NCBI GenBank assembly: GCA_002077045.2
Contig: KZ111142.1
Coordinates: forward strand, 740,797-781,865
Length of the DNA: 41,069 nucleotides
Direction of reading: 5' to 3'
Source: Rachicladosporium sp. CCFEE 5018
Lineage: Eukaryota; Ascomycota; Dothideomycetes; Cladosporiales; Cladosporiaceae
Below are positions 29,122 to 40,827 of this stretch, piece by piece. Both the position numbers and the translations under genes were made by a program. The notes under the pieces were generated by a model, which saw nothing but the letters and a program-made list of their open reading frames with translations, was not told the origin of the DNA and searched no databases. The stretch's first letter is position 1; each line of letters begins with the position of its first letter.

Positions 29122-30483
29122 ATGCCTTCCGTAGCCTACGACAGCACTCACGCGCGGTTCATTGCTCGCGCCATATTCAGAGGCCTGTTCTTATTGCTCG
29201 GGCTCATCTCCGGCTACTGCCACTCCCTCTACATCAAGCGCCAGATTCTCCGACACAATGGTCTTCCTCCACTCGAAGCAGCAGGCTGGCTCGCAGGTCC
29301 TGGTATGCTGTTACAGCCCTGGCGTTATCTACATCGCGTACCAAATCCTGGCTGGTGGCTGCTCATGGTTGCGATGCCTTTGGCTGCTGTCGTCGCGGAC
29401 TTCGCGTCTTCGACCATTCGATCTCAAGACACTTTGGCGCAATGCCCTTTCGGCACCGGTCTTGTGCTGGATCTTTCAGGGAACGAGCTCTTCCACGGTC
29501 CGCCGTGGAACGGCCGGTCCACTTCCGTCGCTGGTAACGCTCAGATCAATAGTCGCAACAATGGCTGCTCCATGGGTATCTTCGTCAAAGCCAACACCGC
29601 CCCTCACTTCTGCGCTGCGGACGAAGACATGTATGGGACTTGGAACTGCACGAATGTGCAAATGGACATCACATATCCATACGGAACTCAATCCGAGGAC
29701 GAGGTCGCCAGGGATCTGTCTGCGCGCAACCTACAATATGAAAGTTCGAGCTACGCGCGCACATCTGATAGCCAAGGGCTCTGGACTCACCTCGTCGTAC
29801 TCAGCTCCTCTCAAGCCGATGACGCCAAGCAACCCTTCGACGTACGAGTCTCGGTCGACACAGCCCTCAACTACACCGGCGACCAGACATTGCAAAGCTA
29901 TCAGTGCTCCATGCACGCACCCCAGGCTGAGGCCATCTCCAGCAACATCCCAAGCGCCAGCACGCTTCTGGACTGGAGTAAACTGATCCAAGGGAACCTC
30001 TACAACGGTGCCGACACGCCGCCTGTAACCGATGTTGAGGACACGTTAGTGTGGCTGCTCAATTCGCTCATCATGGTCGCCGGCGGTAGCAACTATTTGC
30101 TCTCCCCGCCGCCAGCAGATCACACTACGCAGGGCTGTATTACGCAAATCACCTACATCCCACCTTGGGTGATCTACCTGGCACTCGCCACGGCTGCTAG
30201 CCTAGTGCTGGCCTCCGTCGTGACCTTCTACTTTTGGTGCACTCTACGCTTCAACCCCAACCGAGCTGCAGTGGAGGATGCGCCGACCAATCTATACACA
30301 TGGATCCGGCACGCGGCGACGGAGAGTCGGTGCAGGGGCGAGGGAATCGTCAAGGCAGTGTCGTGGGGTGCTTTGAAGGACTATAGAATTGTTCGCGGTA
30401 ACACTGGCGGTGTGAGCCTTGTCGGACCGGCGGAAGAGATGGAGCCGCTTCATCGAGACGTAGGAACAACATTTGGTGGGTAA
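29122..30483 (+). CDS. Polytopic membrane protein of unknown function, intact copy
   Basis: A single exon encodes 453 residues from ATG 29122. Predicted membrane segments are about residues 19-36 (FRGLFLLLGLISGYCHSL), 78-95 (WWLLMVAMPLAAVVADFA) and 349-372 (WVIYLALATAASLVLASVVTFYF). Between the last two lies a region of about 250 residues with Cys pairs and N-glycosylation sequons at Asn175 (NCT) and Asn250 (NYT), so it is probably lumenal or extracellular. A cytosolic tail of about 80 residues follows. I do not recognise the family; similar layouts occur among uncharacterised fungal integral membrane proteins. The gene is convergent with the UIM gene, 61 bp apart. The copy at 3042-4403 has two stop codons. 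Confidence 0.75.
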   Translation: MPSVAYDSTHARFIARAIFRGLFLLLGLISGYCHSLYIKRQILRHNGLPPLEAAGWLAGPGMLLQPWRYLHRVPNPGWWLLMVAMPLAAVVADFASSTIRSQDTLAQCPFGTGLVLDLSGNELFHGPPWNGRSTSVAGNAQINSRNNGCSMGIFVKANTAPHFCAADEDMYGTWNCTNVQMDITYPYGTQSEDEVARDLSARNLQYESSSYARTSDSQGLWTHLVVLSSSQADDAKQPFDVRVSVDTALNYTGDQTLQSYQCSMHAPQAEAISSNIPSASTLLDWSKLIQGNLYNGADTPPVTDVEDTLVWLLNSLIMVAGGSNYLLSPPPADHTTQGCITQITYIPPWVIYLALATAASLVLASVVTFYFWCTLRFNPNRAAVEDAPTNLYTWIRHAATESRCRGEGIVKAVSWGALKDYRIVRGNTGGVSLVGPAEEMEPLHRDVGTTFGG

Positions 30484-30544
30484 TGGTCTTCATGTCAGCG
30501 TGCTAGCCAAATAGCTGCTTATGATGCGGTGGTAGTGATCTAGA

Positions 30545-33016
30545 CTACACTGCAGCTAGCTCGCCATGCACTCGTTGCTCTGTCGCCAACGAAAGCCGGA
30601 TCGCCTCCTGGAGTTCGGGATCATTGAGCTCCTCCGCTGCCTCATCAATCTTCCCGTCGCTCTCTTCGTCACCGTTGCCTTCCTCCTCTTCCTCACTGCT
30701 CCACCCCTCGTCCTCTTCGGCAACAACATAAATCTCCTTCCCCATCTGCTCAGCCTTCTCCTCAGCCCCTCCTGCGAGCATACAAAGGCTGTCCTTCCTC
30801 GAACTCAAGTAGAACGACAAGTCCAGATCCGGATGCTCCTTCTTCAACTGCCTGTACCGTCTCCTCCTCTCCACATCGCCCTCGCGTTCTCTCCAGTACG
30901 TCTGCACAGCCTCAGCCCACTCCTCCCCCAACATCTGCCCATACACCTTCCTCGGCCTCTTGAATTCTCCAACAAGATCACTGCCATCCGTCACATGGAA
31001 AAGCAGGTGAACATTATCAGTCACATCACTCCCCCAAATATACTTCATCATAGTCGGCGTCGGCTCGCTATCAATCCACAACGCGAGCGCCGTGTACTGA
31101 ATATCCTCGCGCTGATTCGTATCCCAGTACTTGCGTATCGCCCGTCTGAAAGCTTTGAGGTGGGCGATATGGCTGGCTGAGTACTACCTGCCAACTGGAT
31201 CGATCGAGGTGGCGATTTTGTACCACAGGAACCGGCCTTGAATACGCCATTCCAGGACTCGGTGCGAGCGTTCGAAGGCTTTGGCTTCGTCGAGGGCTTT
31301 CTGCTGCGCAGGTTCGGCACTCTCCACGACGTTCTCCTCGCCTTCCTCTAACGCTTGCCTTTTGGCGCGTCTTTCGGCCAAGATCGCAGGAAGTGAGAGG
31401 TCGTAGCGCTTGTTCAGACTTGGGTGGACAGGGTCATGCGGACTAACGGACGGAGGTGAGACTCGCCTCACTCTCTCTGGACTCGTCGCGCTGCTGACTT
31501 TGCGCAGCGAGGAAGGCGACTCTGGTTGCATGGACACACCATTGAGGCTGGGCTTTGGCTTCGGACGATTCGGCACTGCCATGGCCTTTTTGGCGATCAG
31601 TCGCCCTAGTAGGGCGCCTTCGTCGATGATGTCGGACAAACGGTTGGCTAGCTTGGCAGGCATGCGTCTAGAATGCTGTCCCGTACGATCTACGGGTATC
31701 GCAGAGCCGTGACGATCTGGATTAAGACCGGGCGGAATGGAAGGGAGCTGTCTGTGACCTGGTCTTGGGCTTGGTGGTGGCATCGACGAAGCATCGGTCA
31801 TGCTCGTGTCTTCTGCTCGCGCCTCGGCGAGACCGTCGATGGTCCCTGTGACGACGTGATCCGGTACGAGGTCATCCAGGTCCTGTCCGGTGAACATAAT
31901 GGGTTCTTTATCCCTACATGGCGGTCTCGAAAATCGCTCGAGCATGGGCATATTGTCGTCGACATTCGCCGGGCTGCTCATCAGGCCAGTGGACGAAGGG
32001 GCTTTTCCACGACTTTGCGGCCGGAAGGCGGTATTTTGACCGATGATAGTCTGGGAGAGCATGGACGCACCCGAGCTCTGCAGCATCAGCATATCGTCAT
32101 CGACATCGGTCGGGTCACTCATCAGTCGAGTTGGCGGAGGAGCCTGGCCGTAGTTCTGAGTGGGGAAGATGCTCTTCTGTCCCATCATCGCTTGAAACGG
32201 TGACGGAGCATCGTCCATTATCACATCCTCGCTGCGCGGATTGCAAAGCGTGGCGACATCCTCTACATACTCACTCGAGGGGTCCACTTCCGTGACTGTC
32301 ACCTCGAAGCCATGATCAGACGCCCGCTCCCGCGTCCTGCGAATCGCGAATATATTATCTCGCGATGATGGACGTCGCGTTGTCGGCGAAATGGCGTCTC
32401 CCTCAATAGACTTCCGTGGCCAGCCTGCAGACGCAGACGCAAACCCAGAGCCCTACCCCTGATTTCCCCTAAGCGTCGCGAAAGCATTCCCTCTCGACAC
32501 AGGACGCTGCGTCATCGGCGAGATCACATCGACATCGGTCGGCGCATCCATCGCGGGAACATACAAGGCAGCACTTTCCTCGCTGCCGCGACCGAAAACA
32601 CTCAGAGGCTCCGGCGGGAACTCAGCGTCAACATCGTCATCCTCCACCCCGGTAGCCGTGTCTACTCTCCCCTGATCTTCGCGCCCGAACGCAGGCTTTC
32701 GCTTCAGCGTCGGTCCCGGCGACGGCAAGGCCTCCACGACCCTTAGATTATCCGTACCGACTACTTCGTTCTTTGTACCAACAGTCCTCACCTGGGGATC
32801 CAACGGCTGTCCAGTGTGATGAGGCGGTGGCATGCGACTCCCTGAGCCGAAGTTCATGATGCCGGCAACGGCGTCTTGTTCGCTCATTTCGGGAACGCCG
32901 GGAGGTAGCTCTGGGCGTTCGTAAAATCTTGAGCTGGCGGGTTGGCCTGGCCTGGAGTTATTGGTCGGGGATGGCGGAGGGCTGGGCGAGCCGGAGCGGT
33001 ATTGGGAGGGCGCCAT
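30545..33016 (-). CDS. Ser/Pro-rich protein with C-terminal ubiquitin-interacting motif, copy 2
   Basis: Same structure as the gene at 4492-6933: start ATG 33016 (MAPSQYRSG), TAG at 32453-32455 in the same place, a 42-nt intron at 31146-31187, the conserved WDTNQRE to SFYLSSRKDSLCML region, an acidic run and the UIM helix. The frame upstream of ATG 33016 stays open here to 33316, but the matching frame in copy 1 is closed by a stop, so ATG 33016 is preferred. The C-terminus runs 9 residues past the copy-1 stop (RVHGELAAV after ...SLATEQ). With a 48-nt intron removing the TAG the product is about 793 residues. The disordered middle differs from copy 1 at many residues, while the C-terminal region is more constrained. 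Confidence 0.7.
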
Positions 33017-33553
33017 GGTGTGGGGAGTGAGTGAGAGGTGTTGCCCGAGGGATGTGAGCGATAATTCGTTTGTAGTGAGCTGTTGATAGCGAGATAGTGA
33101 GCTAGTCTGCTGCGAAGTGATGGATATTGATGATAGCGAAGTGTGATGAGGTGTGAGATGGATGTGCGGCGCTGCAGATCTTGATCTGATCAAGAGATGA
33201 GTAAGTGGCAGTCGTCGCGCTACAGATGGACTTGCTCCTGGACTTATCGTAAGCCTGCCTTGGGGTAGGTGCAGCACGATGGCGATAGCGACTGTGAAAA
33301 GCCGTCGTTGTGGCAACTTCGCAACACTGTGCTGTATGCTCGTAGGGATCGCATATACCGACTGTGAGTGAATTCAAGTTGCTCGGATATGGCCCTCGTG
33401 TTCAAGTGTTACTAGTGCAGAACGTGCGAAAGCGCTGTGGAACGCATGCAGATCGCGAGGAACGCAGACAGACATTCTGAGAGGCTGCGAAGAAGTACAG
33501 AGGGGTTCGTAATGACATATATCCAAGGTCTACCTTAGGTAGCAATGTACAAC
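33017..33553. other. Intergenic region between UIM and LisH/WD40 genes, copy 2
   Basis: 537 bp collinear with 6934-7463. It carries the UIM promoter and the WD40 3' region. No gene recognised. Confidence 0.5.
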
Positions 33554-35668
33554 TTACGGCACCAATGACACCACTGGCTGATCCCGCAGCACGCCGTTCA
33601 CCAGCAGCGCATTCACCGCCTCGGATAGTGACGGGCGGAAGTAAATGATATGCACCTGTAATCGCGTCAGCATGAGACCTTGCATGCTTATGAGAATGCC
33701 AGCACGCACCTCTTTGTCCACCGCAAAAGCCAGTCTCGTGCCATCTGCACTCCAGCTCAGCGCAGGCTCTCCACCACCAATCTCGCTGTCATCACCGTTC
33801 ACGTCTCCGTTCGCGACGACATCGTGCTCCACAAGTGGCGGCCGCCATGTCAGCAGCGGACGCTCAACGAGTCGAGTAGTTTCTCGCGCATCGTCGACGA
33901 CCGCCCATATTCGCACGATATCCACGCCTGCGACAGCAAGGACACGAGCTTCATGGCCCCAGGCTAGTGCGCGTACAGGCTCGGAAAGCTCTAGCATACC
34001 CAGCTTGGCAGGGCGAACATCTGGTTCGCCACTACTGGTAGAGTAGACGAAGCAAGTTCCGTCTTCGCAGCCGACTGCAAGCCTGCCAGGGCTTCCTCCA
34101 GCTTGTCGAGGCCGATGGTCAGCCAATGCAATACACGTCGGCACTGCGTCGAAACGTTCATCTACGAGCAAGTCGACGGGTGCATCTCTAGACTGCAGCT
34201 GTTTCTCGTCGTAACCATTTGTAATTGCGAGTCTCCGGTCATTTGAAGACAAGAACATCAAGCACTGCCCACTGCGACAATATCGACCATCAGTCCAGTC
34301 CGTGGATCCTGAGACGAGGTCGTGACCACTTGTCGTGAGATTACGCTGCGTTAGACTTTCTGACCTGGGCTCGTGCTCGTCTCCGCCAGTGGTGTGGAAA
34401 TTATAGATCCTCGAAATGCCATGCGCGCCAGCGACCATGATGAGTGAGTCGCTCACCCACTCTGCACTTAAGACTGCTGTGTCTATCAGTGCCCATGCTT
34501 CAGGCTTGCCACGTACGACGTGATCCACTTCCTCTGTCACGCTCTTGAAGATCTGCACCAGACTCCGCTCCAGATTACTTTGCAGCACCAGGATATGTTC
34601 GGCGTTCGGACTGTAGCTGACAAGTAGAGTTGTTCCTTGTGGCTCAAGCAAGTGAGGCTCGAGAAGGTATTCTACGACACCAAGATCCAGGCCATGACTG
34701 ATGAGCGTTTGCTTGGGTATAGGTCCTGCAGCGGACTCAATGTGCTCGACAGCGTACATATATATCGGTTCTGTAGGATGCCACGCGCTGGCCACGACGA
34801 TAGAATCTGGCTTCAGTGAGGGCAATTCGATGGGACCAATATCTGGCGCGGGACCATCGAGAGCTTCAGGTATGGCATAGAGGTCAGAGGTGTTTTGCCC
34901 AGCCACGCGTAATAGATCGGTTTCTCCAGGTCGAGTACTGGGTTTGAATTTGCAGTGCATGACCTGGGCCGAAGGGTTTGCCACCGCAAAGCTAAGCGTG
35001 CTTGTCTTGGGTCCAGTGGCAAAGTCAGTCTGCACCAGTGCGTCCATGCTATCGTACCGCTCCGGTATGGTGACAGCGACATCATCAGACGCAGCAGCTG
35101 GACTGACGACCTCTCCATCAGCATCTTCATTCCCGGACGCGGACGCAGCATCGACGTCCATTGCGTCCCTGTCACCATTGACATGCACATCATCGTCTCC
35201 ATGCCCAGTCCGTTGCCTCTTGGGCGCTGGTGTCGGAAAGTCATCCTGTACTCGCGCAGTCCCTCCAGTAGAAGCGCGTGGTCCGACCTTTCTCTTCCCT
35301 GAGCTTAATGGCCTGGACGCCTCCCTCTCCCTTTGAGGCGGTGCTTGCTGCCATTGCTCGTCCACTTCCACACTCTCCCTCGGCAATCTCGCGTCTCCAG
35401 TCAAGTTCCATCGATGCTGGCGCTCGTTCCTACCGATGCGCGCCTGTAGCTCGTCGTACCTGAGCCCGCTCTGTATCACTGAGACCAACTCGCCGCGCTC
35501 TACTGCAGGCGCGAAGGGTAGATCTTCGGCGTCTTGGAACTCGCGCGGGCGATACCAGTCCTTGGCGAACATCCTCGCGCTCTGCTCGTGACCGCTTTCT
35601 TGCAAGTAGCGGAAGACGAGGTAGTTGATGTGATCCGAGTGGAGCGTGGTGGTGCTGGGGGCCGCCAT
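33554..35668 (-). CDS. LisH and WD40-repeat protein, TBL1/Sif2-like, copy 2
   Basis: The start is ATG 35668, the first Met in the frame, which also fixes the start of copy 1. The LisH motif at residues about 9-41, acidic linker and WD40 blades are as in the gene at 7464-9578. The 54-nt intron is 33656-33709 (GTGCGT donor, GCTGAC branch, TTACAG acceptor), giving 686 residues. Most of the protein is nearly identical to copy 1; changes concentrate in the last about 20 residues (NALLVNGVLRDQPVVSLVP), which are probably free of constraint. A Set3-complex-like corepressor role is inferred from domain order only. Confidence 0.8.
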   Translation of the reverse strand: MAAPSTTTLHSDHINYLVFRYLQESGHEQSARMFAKDWYRPREFQDAEDLPFAPAVERGELVSVIQSGLRYDELQARIGRNERQHRWNLTGDARLPRESVEVDEQWQQAPPQREREASRPLSSGKRKVGPRASTGGTARVQDDFPTPAPKRQRTGHGDDDVHVNGDRDAMDVDAASASGNEDADGEVVSPAAASDDVAVTIPERYDSMDALVQTDFATGPKTSTLSFAVANPSAQVMHCKFKPSTRPGETDLLRVAGQNTSDLYAIPEALDGPAPDIGPIELPSLKPDSIVVASAWHPTEPIYMYAVEHIESAAGPIPKQTLISHGLDLGVVEYLLEPHLLEPQGTTLLVSYSPNAEHILVLQSNLERSLVQIFKSVTEEVDHVVRGKPEAWALIDTAVLSAEWVSDSLIMVAGAHGISRIYNFHTTGGDEHEPRSESLTQRNLTTSGHDLVSGSTDWTDGRYCRSGQCLMFLSSNDRRLAITNGYDEKQLQSRDAPVDLLVDERFDAVPTCIALADHRPRQAGGSPGRLAVGCEDGTCFVYSTSSGEPDVRPAKLGMLELSEPVRALAWGHEARVLAVAGVDIVRIWAVVDDARETTRLVERPLLTWRPPLVEHDVVANGDVNGDDSEIGGGEPALSWSADGTRLAFAVDKEVRAGILISMQGLMLTRLQVHIIYFRPSLSEAVNALLVNGVLRDQPVVSLVP

Positions 35669-35931
35669 GGTCGGGCTTCTATGTTACGTGACAGCGCCGG
35701 CGTGGCAATACAGGCTGCGCGACGTCAAGGCCGGGTCGTCGCGGACGCTGTGATGGGCAGGGTGAGAGGGGAAGACACACACGAGCTGAGCCAGTATGAG
35801 GCTCTGTAATGGTCGAGGACGTGCATTGGCGCATCTCGAATCTACACTTACAGTTCGGAAGCGGCTGACAGCCGTCCCGAGATCGACGCGACTCTATTTC
35901 GCGCTTGCGATCAACACAAACTCCATGCACA
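35669..35931. promoter_or_regulatory. Divergent promoter, LisH/WD40 and TMEM115-like genes, copy 2
   Basis: 263 bp between divergent start codons, largely conserved with 9579-9835. A patch next to the WD40 ATG differs strongly between copies and a short insertion is present near 35850. Confidence 0.5.
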
Positions 35932-37066
35932 ATGGCACCTCGAATAAATCTGCCGCCTATCACGCGCGCCCTCCTTCTGATCCTCATCGCCCTCTCCACC
36001 CTCAATGCCACTCTGCGCTTCCAAAAGTGGTCGACGAGCACGTCAGCAGCCGACCAAGCGAAGCCTAGCACCGTCAGCTACCTGACCTCCCCACGATGGG
36101 CAATCCCCTATCTGGTCTTGATACCCTCGAAGTCGATCATATACCCATGGACGTTCCTGACAAGCGCTCTCATTGAGAATAACATCGTGTCACTGGGTAT
36201 TTCCGGAGCGGTGTTATGGTTTGGAGGACGCTATCTGGAACGCGCCTGGGGCGGTAGAGAGTACACGAAGTTCGTGCTTTTCGTGACCATGATCCCGAAT
36301 ATTGTTACATTCTTCATCTACGCGCTATGGCATGGCATACGGGGCTACTCGCCGCCGAGGTAATGATTCTACCTCACCCATGTTACGGTTATGACTGACC
36401 CTTCGTAGCGCAACGCCTATCAACGGCCTGCTCGCGCTTTCCGCCTCCTTCCTCGTCTCGCTCAAGCAGCTCGTCCCAGAGCACACCGTATCAGTCGCGC
36501 GATCCATGATCAGCATTCGGCTCAAGCACTTGCCAGCACTTTTTGTGCTAGCTAACATGCTTTCTGGTCCTTTGCTTGGCACCGATACAGCTTTCTGGCT
36601 CTCGCTCTTCGGCTTTTACACCGGCTGGATCTACTTGCGCTTCTTCCGACTCGCGGACATCGGCACGGCGGAATCTGCGACGAGCGCAGAAGGTGCGACA
36701 ATGCGAGGCGATCCGAGCGAGACGTTTGCGTTCGTGTCGTTCTTCCCGGAGATCGTGCATCCGTTCCTCGCGCCTGTGTGCAACGGTGTGTATGACTTGC
36801 TGGTGCAGCTCAAGCTCATTAGGCCGTTTCCGGAATTTGATGTGGAGAGCGTGAGCGCGAGCGCGGCAGCTAGGTCGGCAAGCGGTTTGCCTCAAACTCT
36901 ATCAGCGTCGGGCGACGGCGCAAGGACGATGGAGGCAGAGCGGCGAAGAGCACTAGCGTTGCGTGCGCTGGACGAGCGATTGAACGCTGCTCAGCCAGTG
37001 GCGACGCCCAGTGCAGTGCGACCATCTGATGACAGCGAGCCAGCGGCAAAGGAGGCGCAAGCTTAA
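35932..37066 (+). CDS. TMEM115-like rhomboid-related membrane protein (DUF1751), copy 2
   Basis: Exons 35932-36359 and 36409-37066 with a 49-nt intron (GTAATG donor, TTCGTAG acceptor) give 361 residues, the same length as copy 1. Exon sequences differ at few residues (for example the segment VSLGISG for VSLAISG, and NGVYDLLVQ for NRVYDLMVQ), while the intron is strongly diverged. Membrane segments and the ERAWGG motif are kept. Golgi-located role inferred from the family. Confidence 0.85.
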
Positions 37067-37494
37067 TCGTCTGCGCGACAGCAGAAGCATTGGGCTACGC
37101 ATCGAGGATGCACCAACAAGCGTGCAACATGCTCGCATTGCGGAATTTCCACATTTCCACGTACTGAAGCTCACTCATTATTGCGCAGATACCGTCGCGT
37201 GCTAATCGCATCATGCTCTATGTTCATATGCCAATCTGGGAATGCAGGTAGGTATGAGCACGTTCATTACTCCCCATGGTTTTTCGAGGCTGCGGTGACA
37301 TCCTGGCTTTGAGTTTGAACCTCGGCTTAAACACACAAAGCTCTCCACTTCGGGGAGGTCTACATTACCTTACACTACGAAACATAACAACACAATTGCA
37401 CATATCAGACTTACTTTCACAGAATTCACGACTAGCAAAGTATTAGCGTCTATTAACTCTCACACTATTCGACTTTGCTCACGTGTTCGCAATC
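37067..37494. other. Intergenic region between TMEM115-like and SDR genes, copy 2
   Basis: 428 bp, exactly the length of 10971-11398, with substitutions only by eye. It holds the SDR promoter. No gene recognised. Confidence 0.5.
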
Positions 37495-38438
37495 ATGGCT
37501 CACGCATCTTCGTCAGCGAATCTGACAATCGCGAACCTCTTCGACTTCAAGGACCATGTGTAAGTCCGATGTCTACCTCCAGCATACACTCGACTGACAA
37601 TCACTCCAGTGTTCTCGTCACAGGCGGGGCAACGGGGCTTGGCGAAATGGCAGCCCAAGCCTTCGTCCAGAACGGCGCCCGCGTAATAATCGCCTCGCGC
37701 AAGAAATCCGAACTCGACAAAACCGCCGCACGCCTCAATAGCCTCGGACCCGGCCACTGCACAACCATAGTCGCCGACCTAAAAGACAAAGCCGGCTGTC
37801 TGGCCCTCTGCTCCGAAGTCCGCAAACAAACCGACCGCCTGACAGTCCTGCTCAACAACTCCGGCGCAACCTGGGGCGCAGCCTACGATGACTTTCCCGA
37901 GTCAGGCTGGGACAAGATCTACGCCCTCAATGTGAAGGCGATGTTCTACACGACTGCGCATTTGCATGCAGAGCTCACGAAAGGCGCGACGGCTGATATG
38001 CCGAGTCGGGTTATTAATATTGCTTCTATGGCTGGGGTGTCGACTGTGGATGTTACGACTGGGGCTACGGGCGGCTTGTCGGCGCCGGGCACGGGGACGT
38101 TCTCGTATGGTCCTAGTAAGGCGGCTTGCATTCATTTGTCGAAGATGCAGGCGAGCAAGTTGATGCCGCAGCATGTTACTGTTAACGCGATTTGTCCTGG
38201 TGTGTTTCCGTCGAGGATGACGGCTTTTGGGATGGAGAAGTTTGAGAAGACGCTTACGGCTGTGCAGCCGAGTGGGCGGGTTGGGAAGCCGGAGGATTTT
38301 GCTGGGCTTGTGCTGTTTCTTAGTTCAAGGGGTGCTGGGCACATCACTGGCAATGCGATTGAGATTGATGGCGGGAGCACGCTTAGTGGGTGGAGGGCGG
38401 ATGCGAAGGAAGTCGGAAGCGCGAAGGCGAGGATATAA
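37495..38438 (+). CDS. Short-chain dehydrogenase/reductase (classical SDR), copy 2
   Basis: Exons 37495-37559 and 37610-38438 with a 50-nt intron give 297 residues. All SDR motifs of copy 1 are present (TGGATGLG, LLNNSG, Ser161, SYGPSK with Tyr188 and Lys192, IDGG). I count four residue differences from copy 1 (Thr12 to Ile, FGMEMFEK to FGMEKFEK, TAGQPS to TAVQPS, and the final KAKI to KARI), so both copies are under constraint. Here the next gene, the convergent agmatinase, is only 266 bp away. Confidence 0.92.
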
Positions 38439-38704
38439 CAGACTTGTGTAAATGTAGGCTGAGCTTCTGCATTTATGCTGGGAATGAAGCGGTACCGGGA
38501 TCTTTTTACGGGAAGAACCATTGCACGCATGTGATAGTGAGCGACGGGCCCTCGGCCAGCATTGTGCTTACAAGCTCGCATCCTGCAACAGCACTCGTCC
38601 AGATTGCCAGTCACGTTCTGGACGCTCATAAACAGTACTACTAACGTCCACTCCCCAACTTCCCCAGTATCCTCACCAGCTTCGACGCTCTCCGCCAGCA
38701 TTCC
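38439..38704. other. Short SDR-agmatinase spacer, replacing the 10.6-kb segment
   Basis: 266 bp between two convergent stop codons. No clear similarity to either end of the copy-1 segment beyond a few bases, and no transposon scar seen. This is the empty-site counterpart of 12343-22967. Confidence 0.7.
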
Positions 38705-40072
38705 TCAAATCTCCATCTTCTCCTCAATCTCCTCAACCTCACTCGACACCATCTCGCTCAACGGCCCCTTCTTGACCATCAATGTCATGACCTCAAACAG
38801 CGTATCTGCGGCCGCCATCGTGGTCAACTCAGCGTTGGTATCATACGCTGGCGCCACCTCAACCAAATCACAGGCAACGAGGTTGATGCCCTCAAGTCCA
38901 CGGATGATCGTCCTGAGCTCACGAGTCGACCAACCGCCGGTCTCCGGCGTACCAGTAGCGGGAGCGAAAGCAGGGTCAAGTGTGTCAATGTCGATGGACA
39001 AGTAGACTGGGTTCTTGTGTCCAACACGGTCATGAATCTTCTTAATGATACCTGCAGTGCCGATTGTGTCGATTTCTCGGGCTTCGACAATCTCGAACCC
39101 AACGTAGCCGTCATTAGCGTAGTCGGAAAGCCCACTGAGCGTAGTTCGAATACCAGCATGGATGTTCGTGTCATTCCTCAGCAGCCCTTCGTGCGCAGCG
39201 TGGAAGAAGTAGGTGCCGTGATTGATCGCGGCTTGCTTGCTTGGCGCTCCGCCGAAGACTTTCGGCTTCCAGGTCTCCAAATGGGAATCGAAGTGGATGA
39301 CTGTGATGGGACCGTAGGCACGGTTCATGCTGCGGAGGAGGGGGAGAGTGATGGTGTGGTCGCCTCCTAGGGTGATGACTCTGGGCAAAGTCTTGCCCTT
39401 GAGGGATGGGCCCTTCTCTTTCGCGTGGGTGGCGGGCTCGCGCATGAGGATGCTGTTGTGACCTTCTTCGATCTGCTGGATGGCCCAGGCGTTGTCGTAG
39501 CTATTAAGCCATTAGTGAAGCTCTCGCTGCACGTTGTTGGTACTATACTTACGAAGTTACAGGAATATCTCCACAATCAATCACCTTCGCCCAGCTGTTG
39601 AATGGGTTTGCTGCCAAAGGCACGTTGTAGCCTCCACTGAAGCGCACTTTGCGTGAGCCTTGTTGCATCAAGCAGGTGTAAGCTTGTGACACGTACTAGA
39701 GATTGAGGCGGCGACTACCCTGCCTGATGCCCGAGGGCCCGAAGCGGGCACCTGGGCGGTATGAAGTGCCAGTATCGAATGGCGCTCCGATGAAAGCGAT
39801 GTCGTACTTCACGTCCTCGGTGGCAAGGCAGGGAGAGTAGTCGATGCGGCCGAAGGTCGAGATACCGGAGAAGATGGAGTCCGCCTGCTGCGGTGTAAGT
39901 CGGGAGCTTGAAAGCTCACTGGCACTTGCGAGCCTACCTGAGTGCCGCCATCGCCAGGTAGAGTGTTGTACCACAAGCTCTTGTGCGGTCCCTCAATGGG
40001 CTCCTGGTCGGCGTGATCGCCATGAGCGGTGACAGCAGCCACAAGCGTGGCCGCAGCAGCAAAGTACTTCAT
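38705..40072 (-). CDS. Agmatinase/arginase-family ureohydrolase with signal peptide, copy 2
   Basis: Introns 39888-39937, 39637-39696 and 39501-39552 (50, 60 and 52 nt) give 401 residues from ATG 40072, the same total as copy 1 although two intron lengths differ. The signal peptide MKYFAAAATLVAAVTAH and all metal-ligand motifs (GGDHT, HFDSHLE with Glu replacing the final Asp of HFDSHLD, SIDIDTLDP) are in place. The change of the last Asp of DSHLD to Glu (residue 212) is at a metal-ligand position and may matter. The 3' half has many synonymous differences from copy 1. The C-terminal tail also differs (SSEVEEIEEKMEI). Confidence 0.88.
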
Positions 40073-40827
40073 ATTCGCGGACTTGAAAATCTTCTTACTT
40101 GACGACTTGAATGGCAGCACCGTGATGGACAAGAGAAGAGCGAATGGAAGAGAACAATGCGAAAGAAAAGTACTCAATGCTCTCACCACTGCCGCCCATA
40201 GCTCTACCGCCTCGGTGACAGGCCCTGTTTACTAACAATGGAGCTGGCCTGCACGACGCGCTGGGCAGCTCCAATGCGCCGGCGGGCACGGCGGGGTGCT
40301 TGCATAAGATGTCATCACCATCATGCAGCCCGGTAAGGCCTGTCCTGTTCCTGACGAGCGATAGGCGGCGGTGTAATGGTGGAGTTGAGACTGGCAGGCC
40401 GGCGCGAGCGGCGGATTGAGGCTCATGGAGCTGGGATCTTGGAGAAGCATGTTTACGTCTCCAAGCGTTCTGGATCCTGATGAGGACACTATAGGCGTGG
40501 CTTCATCGAGGCCGGCGGCCAAGAGTGCGCCGCTGCAATAGCCTTGAACGCGCGCGTTGGTCATGGAATGGGAGTTGTGGCTGAGATAAGAGATCTGACG
40601 TTTGAAGCCCGCAGCAGAGCTCCAGCCTCCACAGCGGGGCCAGATCAGGAAGCTCCATCACTTCTGGAGCATTGACACGTGACAGATGCGAACTCAATGA
40701 GTGAAGTCCACTGGTTGTCGTAGTAATAGTAACGCGGTTAGAAACGATGTCGGGACGCACACTGGAATGATGGATGGTGCATTGAGCAGGGCTGTTAGTC
40801 ATGTATCGTCTAGACCATCTAATCTTG
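40073..40827. other. Intergenic region between agmatinase and MATE genes, copy 2
   Basis: 755 bp collinear with 24336-25079. From 40636 onward it is identical to copy 1. No gene recognised. Confidence 0.5.

Larger units (their letters stand above)
28169..38438. repeat. Large duplicated block, copy 2 (pairs with 2089-12342)
   Basis: Same five genes in the same order as copy 1. The first 357 bp (28169-28525) are identical to 2089-2445; the first mismatch is at 28526 and differences are dense straight after. Homology ends at the SDR stop codon. Confidence 0.95.
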
